Counted from the first letter of the stretch, positions 36,240 through 48,707 are shown. The stretch is DNA of 64,000 nt from Dermatophagoides farinae (GCF_024713945.1 NC_134680.1:3682001-3746000); one strand, 5' to 3'. Notes: generated by a model from the sequence alone, not told the origin. Program-made: numbers and translations.

Positions 36240-36513
36240 TGGTGAAAATAGTAAGGAGTGACGACATCAATGAATGGACCCCGTGAGAGGGCGATCGAGA
36301 TAATGGAAAGCAGCGTGGTGTGATCACAGAGCAGCAGTTGGTTTTCTGGGCAGCGACGATGAGGACGACGAAAAAAGACGACAACGGACGACCAGATAAA
36401 CATTGATTTTTTTATTATTTTATTTTGTTAATATCTACTCGAAATTTCATGTTATCTTTAATTTAGTGTGCCATCAATTTTCTAATTCAATAAAACTTAA
36501 ACTATTTATACCA
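36240..36513. mobile_element. Solo LTR (274 bp) with 5-bp target duplication
   Basis: The insert begins TGGTGAAAATAG, ends TATACCA (TG...CA), and is flanked by GTGAT on both sides (36235-36239 and 36514-36518). The paralogous site at 60015-60019 has a single GTGAT and no insert. An AATAAA lies near the 3' end. This is an LTR-retroelement fossil reduced to one LTR; the superfamily is not decided. Confidence 0.82.
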
Positions 36514-36708
36514 GTGATGAATTATTAAATACAGGGAATCATTTCATCATCAAGATACAAGATCACAAACAAAGGACATGCCATGTTTGTAAAAAAATCA
36601 CCGTATCAATGGATCTTGTACAACAAAAGTTTCTGCTTAAATGATTTTAAATAATATCATAGTAAATTATAAAATAAATACGCTACAAATTGATGTATTT
36701 TTAATGCC
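36514..36708 (+). repeat. Composite repeat copy A, continuation
   Basis: Continues the dispersed repeat after the solo LTR; near-identical to about 60016-60200. A partial third copy is at 37427-37812. Confidence 0.6.
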
Positions 36709-36850
36709 AACCATAATCAAAATGGGGCAAAATTTTGTTGGAACTAACAATCTAAACCTTTTTCAAACCCAAGAACAATTCGGGTTAAGGCTGAATGGCG
36801 GCAGTGAAGAAAGGCTTTATGGCGGCAGTGATGAAAGCAATTTGAAATTA
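36709..36850 (+). pseudogene. TOP2: Topoisomerase II fragment, catalytic-core segment
   Basis: The frame reads IIKMGQNFVGTNNLNLFQT then EQFGLRLNGG, clearly the type II topoisomerase segment A-QNFVGSNN-NLL-P-GQFGTRL-GG. It follows the TOPRIM shard in natural order on the same strand, but everything between is repeats. Confidence 0.85.
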
Positions 36851-37230
36851 TTGGTCATAATCAGAAAAAGATTATCGTGCATGCTAATCAAATGAAATCG
36901 TATATCGGTGATTGTTCTGATTCTGATCTGTACCAGCTCGTGGAAGACCAAGAGAGTCCATCTGAAAAGGGGGTGTAATGATATTTATGAATGTACTCTC
37001 TTGCTCATAGTTTAAAAATATGTTCTTTGAGCTCACTCCAATTTTTATATATTATGATCATTGAATGATTTGCCTTGATTGAAGTATATTCATATTTTCT
37101 GTCTTTGTGTTTAATTGAAATAAAAATTATTCCGTTTATGAAATAAACTTGCGTTATTTTCATGTCGTGCTAATTAATCTCTCGGTACTCTATCCAACTT
37201 TATTATTGCAGCATAATTCGGTAAAAAATC
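36850..37230 (+). mobile_element. Gypsy-like LTR-retrotransposon tail
   Basis: The end of a pol-like frame (KKIIVHANQMKSYIGD) runs to a purine tract with GGGGG, then TGTAATGATATTTATGAATG, a plausible LTR start, with AATAAA-type signals further on. Only the 3' end is present; a broken fossil with no body. Confidence 0.5.
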
Positions 37231-37426
37231 GTTATCTATGAATGGTGCCAGAGCCGAGCGCGCTCAACGAATTTCGCGCCAACAAGAGAAACACAAGACA
37301 GAAACACACACACACACGTAAATCAATAAATTGATGTTTTTCATTTTTTCACAAATCGTTCTTTTTCAATAAAGTTAATTACAAACATTCGGGATCGAGT
37401 TCACATTCCTGTTCAATTATAGAACA
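37230..37426. repeat. Second LTR-like tail
   Basis: Begins near TGGTGCCAGAGCCGAGCG, with a (CA)n tract at about 37300-37315 and an AATAAAG near 37370. It resembles the repeats at 34250-34340. Family unknown. Confidence 0.35.
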
Positions 37427-37812
37427 TAAAAGGTCAATTGCAAAAATTTATTTCTCATTGGACTCATTTTCAAAATTAAAAATCTTGGTCGACCAAGACA
37501 ATTTTTGAATACAATGAATCATTTCATCATCAAGATATCAGATCACAAACAAAGGACATGCCATGTTTGTATAAAAAAACCAGAGTATCAATGGGTCTTG
37601 TACAACAAAGGTTTCTGTTTAAATGATTTTAAATCATATTATAGTCAATTATAAAATAAAGACACTGCAAATTGATGTATTTTTGATTTATAAAATGATT
37701 TCTATGAGAAAAACCAAATATATCAATTGTATTTGATGAAATAACAATAATATCCAATACAATATGCAATTTTTGTTGTTTGTGTGCCCATGATCTTATA
37801 TATAGGATGAAA
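37427..37812 (+). repeat. Dispersed composite repeat, partial copy C
   Basis: Matches 59930-60330 and part of 36160-36700 with moderate divergence, ending GTGCCCATGATCTTATATAT. Clearly older than copies A and B. Confidence 0.6.
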
Positions 37813-38133
37813 GTTCAAAGTTCAATTTCTCGAAATATAAAAATTTTAAAAATGAAATGTCATAATTGTTTTTATCTCATGACTTATTTTCCTGTTTGCA
37901 AATGTATCTGATGTTTTACAAATTTTTACCAGTCCCGCCAACACTTCATCAATATTTTTTGCCGCCAGTGAATCAATAGCTTCTCGGTGTTTTTCGAATA
38001 TTTCACCAATTTCTTTTTTTCGCCTATGATAAAAATTTAAGGCCTCGCGATTTTCTCGGCCCTGTGTACTGGTATGTATTATTATACAATTAAATTTAGA
38101 AGAAAATTTAGATATTATAAATGTGTATGTAAA

Positions 38134-38618
38134 TAATTGGGGGGCAAATTTATAAGTGATTGGACAATTATGGTCCATACCACCATCCTCCCCAACAAAT
38201 AGGTTTTATAAGTGAGGGGAAGGCAAATTTATAAGTGATTGTTCACTATCCACCCCCAACACTGACTATTTTTTAAATTACTTTATGCGCAAGTGTAAAT
38301 GTGTATATGAATAATTGGGGGGCAAATTTATAAGTGATTGTCCACTATCCTCCCCAACAAATAGGTTTTATAAGTGAGGGGAAGGCAAATTTATAAGTGA
38401 TTATGCGCAAACCACTATCCACCCCCAACACTGACTATTTTTTAAATTACTTTATGCGCAAGTGTGTATGTGTATATAAATAATTGGGGGGCAAATTTAT
38501 AAGTGATTGTCCACTATCCTCCCCAACAAATAGGTTTTATAAGCGAGGAGGAGGCAAATTTATAAGTGATTATGCGCAAACCACTATCCACCCCCAACAC
38601 TGACTATTTTTTATATTA
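38134..38618. repeat. ~170-180-bp tandem satellite, left arm
   Basis: Units start TAATTGGGGGGCAAATTTAT at about 38134, 38312 and 38481, each with TATCCTCCCCAACAAATAGG and ACCCCCAACACTGAC. The mirror array is at 48898-49376, and one further unit at 51976-52130. Confidence 0.85.
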
Positions 38619-38660
38619 ACCCAGGCGGCCGCGATGGGATTTGAACCGACGTCGAATGTG
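38617..38660 (-). repeat. tRNA-like B-box fragment (left arm)
   Basis: The minus strand reads GGTTCAAATCCCATCGCGGC, matching the RNA polymerase III B-box / T-arm consensus GGTTCRANTCC. No matching A box or full cloverleaf was found, and the T-stem is imperfect. Probably a tRNA-derived SINE relic. Confidence 0.4.
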
Positions 38661-38804
38661 TATATGCGTGTGTATGTGTTAATGTGTGTAAATGGGGGAG
38701 GCAAATTTATAAATGATGGGGTAATTTTCCCCCAGACCATTATCCTCCCCCATAATATAGAAAGTAATTATGGTCGTATATAACAATCATATTTTACGAC
38801 ATTA

Positions 38805-39014
38805 CAGAAATACTTCGCTTAACGCTGCCCCGATTAGCGCTGTTTCGATATAACGCTTTGCAATTACATTGCATTGCAATACATTGTTACATTGTATATG
38901 AAGAGTAAAAATGCATTATGTAAATTATGCAAAAAAAACCCCGCTTTGCGCTGTTGTTTCGCTTTACGCTCAATATTTTTGGAACGTAACCCCGCGTTAA
39001 GCGGGGTATTACTG
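38805..39014. mobile_element. Pogo/Tigger-like MITE, copy 2 (left arm)
   Basis: 210 bp with TIRs CAGAAATACTTCGCTTAACG and CGTTAAGCGGGGTATTACTG and a TA on each side. Mirror copy at 48498-48707. Confidence 0.85.
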
Positions 39015-39339
39015 TATATTTGTATTATATCACTGTATATATGTAGCATTACTGGCTGCGCATGCTCCTGCCTATTTCTACTTTCCCCTATTTCGACCGA
39101 GAATGTCGGTGAGAGAGAACGAGCACGTTTTTCAGCCGAAAATTCCGAGTCAGGAACACTAACACACACAACTCGGCAACAAATAAAAATTCGATTTTCA
39201 CAAACGATCCCACGACATATTTATTATTAAATATTGTTCGTTTTGCATTCAATTGATTCTCACTACAACAATGGTTCATCATTATTATCAATTTGTAGAA
39301 ACCATAAAGGTGATAGTCCAATTGTATCAGTAAAAAAGA

Positions 39340-39890
39340 TGAATAGGTTTGTTAAATATTTATATGTTTCAAATTAAATTGGTTATAATTTTTTTTCTGT
39401 TAGCTGTTCGCTATTTTTAGGCATTGGTAATCTTTTGGTTTGGTTTCCATTATTACGTTATTTTGCCTATTTTCAATCATACAACATTCTCTTATTGTAA
39501 CATTGAAGAAATCTTTTCCAAACGTTTTGCGGTTCTGTCTCTGTGCATTTTTAGTTTATGGGTTAGTGTAATTGTTCATCATTAGTTTATAAAAAAAAAT
39601 TGTTTAAAAATTTTATCATTTTACAGAGGATTTTGTTTTTGTGGTTGGGTCGTTTTGGGTCCTCATCATCTCAAATTTCGTACGCTTAGTTCAACATTGG
39701 AATGTTTGTTTTCACTTATAAACGGTGATGATATGTTTGCTACATTTTTTCCACTGATGTGAAAAAAGTCTTATATGGTGGTTTAGTCGCATTTATCTTT
39801 ATCTTTTCATTTCATTGTCCATATATGTGATAGTCTCGTTGCCATAATACTCGATGCATACGAACGGTTCCTATTTTTTTTTTAATAACA
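39340..39890 (+). pseudogene. MCOLN: Mucolipin (TRPML) fragment, left arm
   Basis: Two pieces separated by an intron-like gap read NLLVWFPLLRYFAYFQSYNI, FPNVLRFCLCAFLVYG, then [19 protein letters not shown] and [16 protein letters not shown]. This is the transmembrane-5 to pore region of lysosomal TRPML cation channels ([12 protein letters not shown] is the selectivity-filter signature). Frames are broken and the flanking exons are missing. Retention of the intron shows DNA-level copying rather than a processed pseudogene. Confidence 0.88.
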
Positions 39891-40269
39891 TGAAAACTTT
39901 TTTTAATTTTTATTTAAGAAACTTTTATTTATGATTGAAATTTTTGAAAACAAAATTTTAAAAATACTTGCGCATTCACTGTCTGATCAGACAATTTGCA
40001 TCTTATTTCTTAAAGATCAATGTCATTGGAGACAGTGAAGCGCAAATGATGGTTTTAACAGCAATTGGTTCAAAAAAAAATACTTAAAACAATAATGTGC
40101 AACAATTGATTGATAATATATAATCATAAAATTTGAATTAGTAATTAAAAAATAGGAAATAAAAGAAAAGTATCACATATTTTGTTGTGTATGTCAGGGA
40201 ATTTTATGAAAACCATAACAATCCCACAGATCGAAATCCGAATGATCGAGCATCAAAGGATGCGACAAA

Positions 40270-40800
40270 CATTCATAAACATGTAAATGTAAATATAATT
40301 TGTTAGAATTACATTTGTTCTTTAAGTGTATCGAGCAATATTAATATTGCTCGATACACTTCTGGTAGATAAATTTTATGTTTATGTTGTATTATTTGTT
40401 ATTGTAATACAATTTGTTGTAATAAAATTGTTATATTGTGGTTATTTTGTAACGTCAATAAAAATAGTATATCGAATTATCGAATATTCGGAGTATTGAT
40501 TTTTATGATACTGAATCAAATGATCCAAATTCATAAATTGTTTATGTAAAACTGTTGGAATTATTTGTTCAATAATTCCAACACTCCTCTTGTGGAAATA
40601 AAGATTGGAACGTCACAAAAACTACAACAAATGACTTGACTTCCAACTTTGACCATAGAAAGGTTCCCTTTACCGCAATATCGATATGGTTGCCTTTCTA
40701 GGATTAAACCAGTCCACGTCTATGACTTGCTCTTTGAACAAATTTCCAATCATATGATATCTAAAAACGATATATTTCAATCTTGAGGCAACAGCCACTT
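40270..40800 (-). mobile_element. Copia-like fossil, left arm (LTR plus RNase H end)
   Basis: Mirror of 46740-47260. A purine tract next to TGTTGGAATTATTG marks an LTR start at about 40584 on the minus strand. The adjacent sequence resembles a Ty1/copia RNase H C-terminus. Broken fragment. Confidence 0.55.
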
Positions 40801-40959
40801 GTTTTTATCATCAAATGTTATTGGTGAAATCAATAGCTGAACCGATGCAGAAGCAAATGATGTCATTAGACCATCCATTTTTTTAGGTAATAACCATTTG
40901 CCTAGTAGTCTTTTTAAAACCTTTTGGTTTTTGAAAAAAGTAGGAGCTTCACTGTCTTC

Positions 40960-41623
40960 GATGACATTGATCAATAGTGGACCAATAAGCTCGCCAATGA
41001 TTTTTGAAACAATGACAATTGGCTATTTGTCCGTTATATTGAAAATCAAAATCAAGTGTCGTGTTTCGTGGACGATGTAAATAAAAATTTTTGCTTGATT
41101 TGATGAATCCACCACTAGTGTATCGAGCAAAATTTAATTTAGCTGTGAATTTTGAATGGAACCATCAATTACCACTAATAATGGGATCCTATTTGTGTAA
41201 TCATATACACTTGTAGCGTTATTATTAATACAATTTAATGATGATAAAATATTGCCAAAAATCCTTGTTGTGAAAACAATTGTTTCAGCACCATTTATAT
41301 CTTGATGTGGGATCAGAAACGTTCTTCCACGGCCATTGTTAAAAAAAATTATTTCATCACTTTACATATTGATTTCGATTTTAATAATGGTCATTTTTTG
41401 ATCACAAATTTTATCATCAGCAATATTTACAAGAATTTCATCAAAAATTTTATATAATTGGGGCACATATGAAACATCACGTAAAACCATTCCATCTTGA
41501 CTGTCATATACCCACATTTGCTAATGATAATAAGATTTATCAATTAAATGATTGAATTCTTAATGATCAAAAGATATCTTACCTTGGTGACTTTCTCAAC
41601 GGATCCAATATTTGGACGTATGT
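40960..41623 (-). pseudogene. TOP2: Topoisomerase II fragment, ATPase end (left arm)
   Basis: Minus strand reads RPNIGSVEKVTK, intron, then QMWVYDSQDGMVLRDVSYVP, QLYKIFDEILVNIADDK and FFNNGRG: the GHKL ATPase N-terminus of TOP2 with the conserved DEILVN Asn. An AT-rich intron with GT/AG borders is retained. Homology fades after the IFGNILSSLN block (human IFGQLLTSSN). Confidence 0.88.
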
Positions 41624-41855
41624 AACATTCACAATTTATAAACTTTATTTCTGGAATTGAATTATTGAATAATAAATTATAATTACAATGATTAAAAATA
41701 GATTACGTACCATATGTTGGTATCGTTTTTAAATTCACAAAAATCAAAAAAATCAATATAATTTAATATGACAAACACTCATCACTCTCTGACAAAAGTT
41801 CGATACATGTGCTTTTTTATATTTTATCTTCATTCATATATGACGTTCCGCTACA
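41624..41855. other. ~230-bp insertion unique to the left arm
   Basis: The right arm runs continuously through TTGTTACGTCCAAATATTGG, while the left arm is split here. ACGTA occurs at both junctions, a possible 5-bp target duplication. The inserted sequence is AT-rich and unrecognised. Confidence 0.55.
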
Positions 41856-41878
41856 GACGTAACAAGATATGTTCTATG

Positions 41879-44800
41879 TTTCCTCGATTTTTGTCAAGTT
41901 GTTTTAACTATCAATGCAAGTTCCAACACGTATTCAAAGGCTGTATGGACATTTTCGATCTTTGTGTGGTCACTAATTTTGTTCTATCCAGATAAAAATG
42001 GTGCTAAAGTAACTATAATTGATCAATTCGATTTCTAGAATTTTATTATTTTTCAAAATTTGCTTTTCCACTAACATTATCTTTTTTTACTCTAGTTTTT
42101 TTTTCGAAGAGTCGGCCAATGAACAGCATAATAAATCTAATAATGTTTGAAAATAAATCTAAACAATCGGAAAAACAGAACCGAAAAATAAGGATAAACC
42201 TTTGGTCAACGAAATTTCATTTCGAAAGAATGTAATCATCAATTCATTCACGGATAATATCCTTGTTGACATATTGAAACATGACTATCAACTTTCAATC
42301 ATACACGAATTCATCTACTTGTCTTATTCTGTTTAATAATGAAACAAAGAATTTATGTGCTAAACAAATTGCTCAATCATATAATCGTTGAATCATCTTA
42401 TTGATATGTTGGAAAATGGATCATATTTGTGGATTATTACATATGAGAAACAAAAAACGATCAATTTCGACTTACCAAAAATGGATGTGGCATCATCAAT
42501 TCTATTGATTGATTATTAATCGTCAAATTGTTGTCTTATATGGAAACATTTTGATAAATGATACAATTCGTTGGTCAGCATATCAAACTGTATACGATAT
42601 CCAGAAATCGACAAATCATGTTTTCTGTTGATACATAGAATGTATGCTTTTTCGTCGAAAAGAATGGCATAAGTCGTTTGTTGGAAATATCATCACAATG
42701 CTTTATTTTTCCTGGTTCTATTCCAATGGCTACCTTGATCATTCGTCATATGATCGAACACAGTTTATTATTGAAAACATCAATGGATATGATTCTTTGT
42801 GCTCAAACAAATCCACCACCGAATTCTATACGTGAACTAAGATTATTTGTATTGTCGTTTCAGTCTCGCTGTCCATATATTGTGATAGTGATATATCTAA
42901 AAAATCGACATTCAATTTTATAATGTACTACACTCACTGACTGCATCGCACCAAATGACACAGGTATCATAACAATAACACAATCATCAGGTAAGTAAAC
43001 TTTGGTTATTTCATTGTGTCAAATTTTTGAATAACCAAACTTTTTATTCCAATTTTAGCTCCACCTGCTTACGATACGAATGGTTGACCATTCCAAGTTG
43101 ATGGACAGACATGCAAGCTTTTCGGTTAGAAATGTTGATGGTTCTAGTTATGGTTATGGCAGCAGCAAAGGGTAGTTTCAGTCATCAATTCTCTAATGCA
43201 ATTTTACTACCGTTGTTCATTTCGAGGAAAAAAACCTATAAGACTACAAGGCCCTTTCATCTATTTTGGCTCTTGGTCCTAGTGATCATTCATGATAGTC
43301 AAATCAGTTCAATTTGATTCTTTCTGTGTAAATCGACAGAGGATCATCATCTTATAGTTCAATCAAAAAGACCGATACAATCAGAACCAGATCTACCAAC
43401 GATTTGAACCAACCAACAATCTTAATTATTCGTCTGTGAAAATGTTTTGAACATGATTATATTTCTTTGGCCCAAACTTTTCCTGAACAATTATCAATAG
43501 AAGGAAATAATAATGTTCATGTATAGACTGGTTTACAATAAAAACTAACCGATGACAAGAAACGAGTCAGCGGTCAAAAGAAAACGATCATGATCTGGCG
43601 TTATTTCATTTTTTTAAAACTATTTGTCTGTTTTCCTATAAACTGTTGTTTTAATTATTTCATTATGTTTAAAGTCGTTTATGAATAAAGATCATCTTTT
43701 AAAAAATTCCCTAAACGGTTCGTTTGTTTGTTATGTTTGCTAAATCAAAGATCAACAAAGAAGAGTGGTATTGAGAAACCACCCCCAAATTTTTTTTTAT
43801 TTTTTTTTTAAATTTTTTTTAAAAAGCAAGTAATTCCATTCTAAGCTTTCTTTGTTCAAAATATATCGAAATTCTAATATTTATTCAATTACTATCTTTT
43901 TTTTCATTCTTTTAGCTACATCATTAAATTTTCAAACTGTATCTTTCATGGAAAATCATATCATTTAATTAAGAAAAGCTCTGTTTGAAATTAACTGATC
44001 GTTTCATTCGCATAATTACACATATTATTACAATGGCATTAACACCCCGGCTGCTGATAATCAAGATCATTTGTTGGCCATACTCGAATTTTAGAATTTG
44101 ATGTCAAACGACGATATTTCCACCAAGATAGTAAGTTACCCGTCAATATTCACATGTTTTAGAAGATGAAAATTTTAAATATTTGCCATATTCATTTCAC
44201 TTTTAACTCAATGACCAATAATAATGATTTTTAATGTTCAAATGAGAGAATACAGATAGTGAGACAAAGAGACAAAAAAAAGAACGAGACAGAATGGTTG
44301 TTTTGTTTGAAAATGTATTTTTAAAATAATTTTTGAGCAATTTATGAACCAACAAAAAGAATTTTTTGCTTTGTTTTGCAAATATAATCACAATTAAGAT
44401 CAATCTATTAGATCAAATCAATGTTGTGGTTTATGATTTTTTCAACCAAATCCAAAACCTTTGAAACATTCGTAGATTTCTTTTAGTAGCATCATACGTG
44501 ATTTATCATAAGTTTCATAGTTAAACAGGTGGTAGGATCCAATTGATTGATACTAAAATTTGACCAATAAAAAAAATTAGTTAACTTTATCAGAAATTGA
44601 AAAAAACTTATCATGTTTGTTAATCGATCATCTAAATGGATCTGAAATTTTTGTTGACCATTCACACATACACCTAAACTGTGCAGTGAACCATTTCGAT
44701 GTGTCGGTCGATTCTGGTAATTATTTATACAATGAAATAGATTTCGAATTAATTCGACGAAAATTTTATGTTGTCGTTGTCGTTGTTGTCGTCGTTAGCG

Positions 44801-45892
44801 ATATCTTTGTCTTTGTTCGCAACAGCGTTGTTATTGTTGTTGTTGTTGATGATATAATTGGATATAAACAACATCGATCCATACGATTAATACGTTGTTC
44901 TGGATGATGACGATGATCCGGCTGCTGTGTTATTATTGATCCAGCCTGTTTCAGTTGATGATGTTGAACATCATTTGGGTTATCCAATTGATTATTTAGA
45001 TCGATAGCAGAACATGTTGCATTTGTTCGCATATTGGCTGGCTGGTGTCCATCACTCGTTAAGAAAATCTTTTGATCGAATTTTAATAATGATTAACATT
45101 TTAGTATTGAAAAAAAATTCATATTCTTTTTTATTGAGAATAGGAATAATAATGAAATTTTGATCGCAGTAAACTATTTCTACTTAAGCAGGGTTATTGG
45201 TTAAAATAACCAAATAAACAATAGCGAAGCAAATATTATCAATATTTTAACCAACAAGCAGATTTTCTTTGTTCGTTTTCAACTAAATTTTTTTTTGGTT
45301 TTGTAATTTCATCATCATCGATCTGCCAAAAAACATACACACATAATCATTCATCAACAAATTAGTGAGATTGAAAGAAAAAGCCAACGATAAAATTTTT
45401 TTCCCTTATAATGGATGATTTTCCCAATAGACCTCTGAAGGTTTGTATGCGTGTGTGTCATTCGATTATTGATCATAAATTTATCATCAAATTGTTGATA
45501 GTGGTAGTGGAATCAAAATACAAATATTTTCCATATAAAACATATATTTAGCATCATATCATTTATGATGCTGTTGATGATGATGAAATTTCATCATCAA
45601 TATAATTTTTCATTGTTTTAATTATTTAGCTATTAGTATAGAAAAATTCTGATCGAATGAATCCAATTCGATTAATTAGATTAATAAAATCTCAGGATGT
45701 CATTGAATTGTTCATTTTGTCTACAACAACGACGGCGATTGTTTTTGCAAACAAAATATTCTTATCAATTTGTCTGCAGAAATATTGTAATGAAATCCTT
45801 CGATAATCTGCTAATTTTCTAATTTTTCATCCATTCACACAGGCACAAGGCAGTAGTCAAAAAAGTCGAATAGACGAGCCATGTCAGATAGA
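41879..45892. other. Loop between the palindrome arms
   Basis: About 4 kb of single-copy, AT-rich DNA. It contains exon-like pieces with splice-like borders (for example 42960-42995 and 43060-43160, with AATTTTAG before CTCCACC) and a frame reading FIFPGSIPMATLIIRHMIEH near 42700, plus a poly-T/A tract at 43790-43825. At 44780-44870 a (GTT/GTC)n-rich region gives Val/Thr runs in either strand. None could be assigned to a family; these look like decayed host-gene pieces. Confidence 0.4.
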
Positions 45893-46430
45893 ACATATCT
45901 TGTTACGTCCAAATATTGGATCCGTTGAGAAAGTCACCAAGGTAAGATATCTTTTGATCATTAAGAATTCAATCATTTAATTGATAAATCTTATTATCAT
46001 TAGCAAATGTGGGTATGACAGTCAAGATGGAATGGTTTTACGTGATGTTTCATATGTGCCCCAATTATATAAAATTTTTGATGAAATTCTTGTAAATATT
46101 GCTGATGATAAAATTTGTGATCAAAAAATGACCATTATTAAAATCGAAATCAATATGGAAAGTGATGAAATAATTTTTTTTAACAATGGCCGTGGAAGAA
46201 CGTTTCTGATCCCACATCAAGATATAAATGGTGCTGAAACAATTGTTTTCACAACAAGGATTTTTGGCAATATTTTATCATCATTAAATTGTATTAATAA
46301 TAACGCTACAAGTGTATATGATTACACAAATAGGATCCCATTATTAGTGGTAATTGATTTCCATTCAAAATTCACAGCTAAATTAAATTTTGCTCGATAC
46401 ACTAGTGGTGGATTCATCAAATCAAGCAAA
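45842..46430 (+). pseudogene. TOP2: Topoisomerase II fragment, ATPase end (right arm)
   Basis: Exon 45842-45940 reads SRIDEPCQIEHILLRPNIGS then VEKVTK; the intron ends TTATTATCATTAG; the next exon reads as in the left arm to IFGNILSSLN. EHILLRP is the TOP2 N-terminal signature. The start of this shard lies outside the mirrored part, so the right arm keeps slightly more of the gene. Not a working gene: a small deletion disrupts the second exon and the rest of TOP2 is absent. Confidence 0.88.
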
Positions 46431-46739
46431 AATTTTTATTTACATCGTCCACGAAACACGACACTTGATTTTGATTTTCAATATAACGGACAAATAGCCA
46501 ATTGTCATTGTTTCAAAAATCATTGGCGAGCTTATTGGTCCACTATTGATCAATGTCATCGAAGACAGTGAAGCTCCTACTTTTTTCAAAAACCAAAAGG
46601 TTTTAAAAAGACTACTAGGCAAATGGTTATTACCTAAAAAAATGGATGGTCTAATGACATCATTTGCTTCTGCATCGGTTCAGCTATTGATTTCACCAAT
46701 AACATTTGATGATAAAAACAAGTGGCTGTTGCCTCAAGA

Positions 46740-47260
46740 TTGAAATATATCGTTTTTAGATATCATATGATTGGAAATTTGTTCAAAGAGCAAGTCATAG
46801 ACGTGGACTGGTTTAATCCTAGAAAGGCAACCATATCGATATTGCGGTAAAGGGAACCTTTCTATGGTCAAAGTTGGAAGTCAAGTCATTTGTTGTAGTT
46901 TTTGTGACGTTCCAATCTTTATTTCCACAAGAGGAGTGTTGGAATTATTGAACAAATAATTCCAACAGTTTTACATAAACAATTTATGAATTTGGATCAT
47001 TTGATTCAGTATCATAAAAATCAATACTCCGAATATTCGATAATTCGATACTATTTTTATTGACGTTACAACATAACCACAATATAACAATTTTATTACA
47101 ACAAATTGTATTACAATAACAAATAATACAACATAAACATAAAATTTATCTACCAGAAGTGTATCGAGCAATATTAATATTGCTCGATACACTTAAAGAA
47201 CAAATGTAATTCTAACAAATTATATTTACATTTACATGTTTATGAATGTTTGTCGCATCC
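46740..47260 (+). mobile_element. Copia-like fossil, right arm (RNase H end, purine tract, LTR)
   Basis: A piece resembling the end of a Ty1/copia polyprotein (LFKEQVIDVDWFNP, like the RNase H segment of the family) is followed by the tract ACAAGAGGAG and, at 46937, TGTTGGAATTATTG, the typical Copia LTR start. The far LTR end was not fixed. A broken fossil with no body. Confidence 0.6.
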
Positions 47261-47634
47261 TTTGATGCTCGATCATTCGATTTCGATCTGTGGGATTGTT
47301 ATGGTTTTCATAAAATTCCCTGACATACACAACAAAATATGTGATACTTTTCTTTTATTTCGCATTTTTTAATTACTAATTCAAATTTTATGATTATATA
47401 TTATCAATCAATTGTTGCACATTATTGTTTTAAGTATTTTTTTTTTTTTTGAACCAATTGCTGTTAAAACCATCATTTGCGCTTCACTGTCTCCAATGAC
47501 ATTGATCTTTAAGAAATAAGATGCAAATTGTCTGATCAGACAGTGAATGCGCAAGTATTTTTAAAATTTTGTTTTCAAAAATTTCAATCATAAATAAAAA
47601 TTAAAAAAAGTTTTCATGTTATTAAAAAAAAAAT

Positions 47635-48180
47635 AGGAACCGTTCGTATGCATCGAGTATTATGGCAATGAACAACGAGACTATCACATATATGGACAAT
47701 GAAATGAAAAGATAAAGATAAATGCGACTAAACCACCATATAAGACTTTTTTCACATAAGTGGAAAAAAATGTAGCAAACATATCATCACCGTTTATAAG
47801 TGAAAACAAACATTCCAATGTTGAACTAATCGTACGAAATTTGAGATGATGAGGACCAAAAACGACCCAACCACAAAAACAAAATCCTCTGTAAAATGAT
47901 AAAATTTTTAAACAATTTTTTTAATAAACTAATGATGAACAATTACACTAACCCATAAACTAAAAATGCACAGAGACAGAACCGCAAAACGTTTGGAAAA
48001 GATTTCTTCAATGTTACAATAAGAGAATGTTGTATGATTGAAAATAGGCAAAATAACGTAATAATGGAAACAAAACCAAAAGATTACCAATGCCTAAAAA
48101 TAGCGAACAGCTAACAGAAAAAAAATTATAACCAATTTAATTTGAAACATAAATATTTAACAAACCTATTCATCTTTTTT
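47635..48180 (-). pseudogene. MCOLN: Mucolipin (TRPML) fragment, right arm
   Basis: Mirror copy of 39340-39890 with the same pore-region segment and the same retained intron. Confidence 0.87.
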
Positions 48181-48497
48181 ACTGATACAATTGGACTATC
48201 ACCTTTATGGTTTCTACAAATTGATAATAATGATGAACCATTGTTGTAGTGAGAATCAATTGAATGCAAAACGAACAATATTTAATAATAAATATGTCGT
48301 GGGATCGTTTGTGAAAATCGAATTTTTATTTGTTGCCGAGTTGTGTGTGTTAGTGTTCCTGACTCGGAATTTTCGGCTGAAAAACGTGCTCGTTCTCTCT
48401 CACCGACATTCTCGGTCGAAATAGGGGAAAGTAGAAATAGGCAGGAGCATGCGCAGCCAGTAATGCTACATATATACAGTGATATAATACAAATATA

Positions 48498-48707
48498 CAG
48501 TAATACCCCGCTTAACGCGGGGTTACGTTCCAAAAATATTGAGCGTAAAGCGAAACAACAGCGCAAAGCGGGGTTATTTTTGCATAATTTACATAATGCA
48601 TTTTTACTCTTCATATACAATGTAACAATGTATTGCAATGTAATGTAATTGCAAAGCGTTATATCGAAACAGCGCTAATCGGGGCAGCGTTAAGCGAAGT
48701 ATTTCTG
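48498..48707. mobile_element. Pogo/Tigger-like MITE, copy 3 (right arm)
   Basis: 210 bp, mirror of copy 2, with TA on both sides and CAGTAATACCCCGCTTAACG at its left end. Confidence 0.85.

Larger units (their letters stand above)
38134..41878 (+). repeat. Giant inverted repeat, left arm
   Basis: Near-identical reverse complement of 45893-49376. Both arms carry, from outside in: satellite, tRNA-like B-box piece, pogo-like MITE, MITE-associated repeat, mucolipin shard, Copia-like LTR/RNase H fossil and topoisomerase II shard. The 65-residue frame at 40777-40974 is identical to that at 46546-46743. The left arm alone carries an extra ~230 bp at about 41624-41855. High identity implies a young duplication or ongoing gene conversion. 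Confidence 0.9.

Noticed and set aside
38617-38660. A tRNA gene
   Set aside because: Only a T-arm-like B box is present; the stem is imperfect and no acceptor, D or anticodon arms were found.
38864-39230. 101- and 118-residue frames duplicated at 48282-48648
   Set aside because: They read through the pogo-like MITE and its neighbouring repeat on either strand; both strands open by chance.
44617-45032. Overlapping frames with poly-Val (plus strand) and poly-Thr (minus strand)
   Set aside because: They stem from a GTT/GTC simple repeat. The minus-strand piece could be a decayed exon, but no family or splice structure supports it.
46546-46743. 65-residue frame identical in both arms (also 40777-40974)
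   Set aside because: Its conservation is explained by the recent arm duplication, not selection. It sits between the TOP2 shard and the Copia-like RNase H end and is probably retroelement debris.
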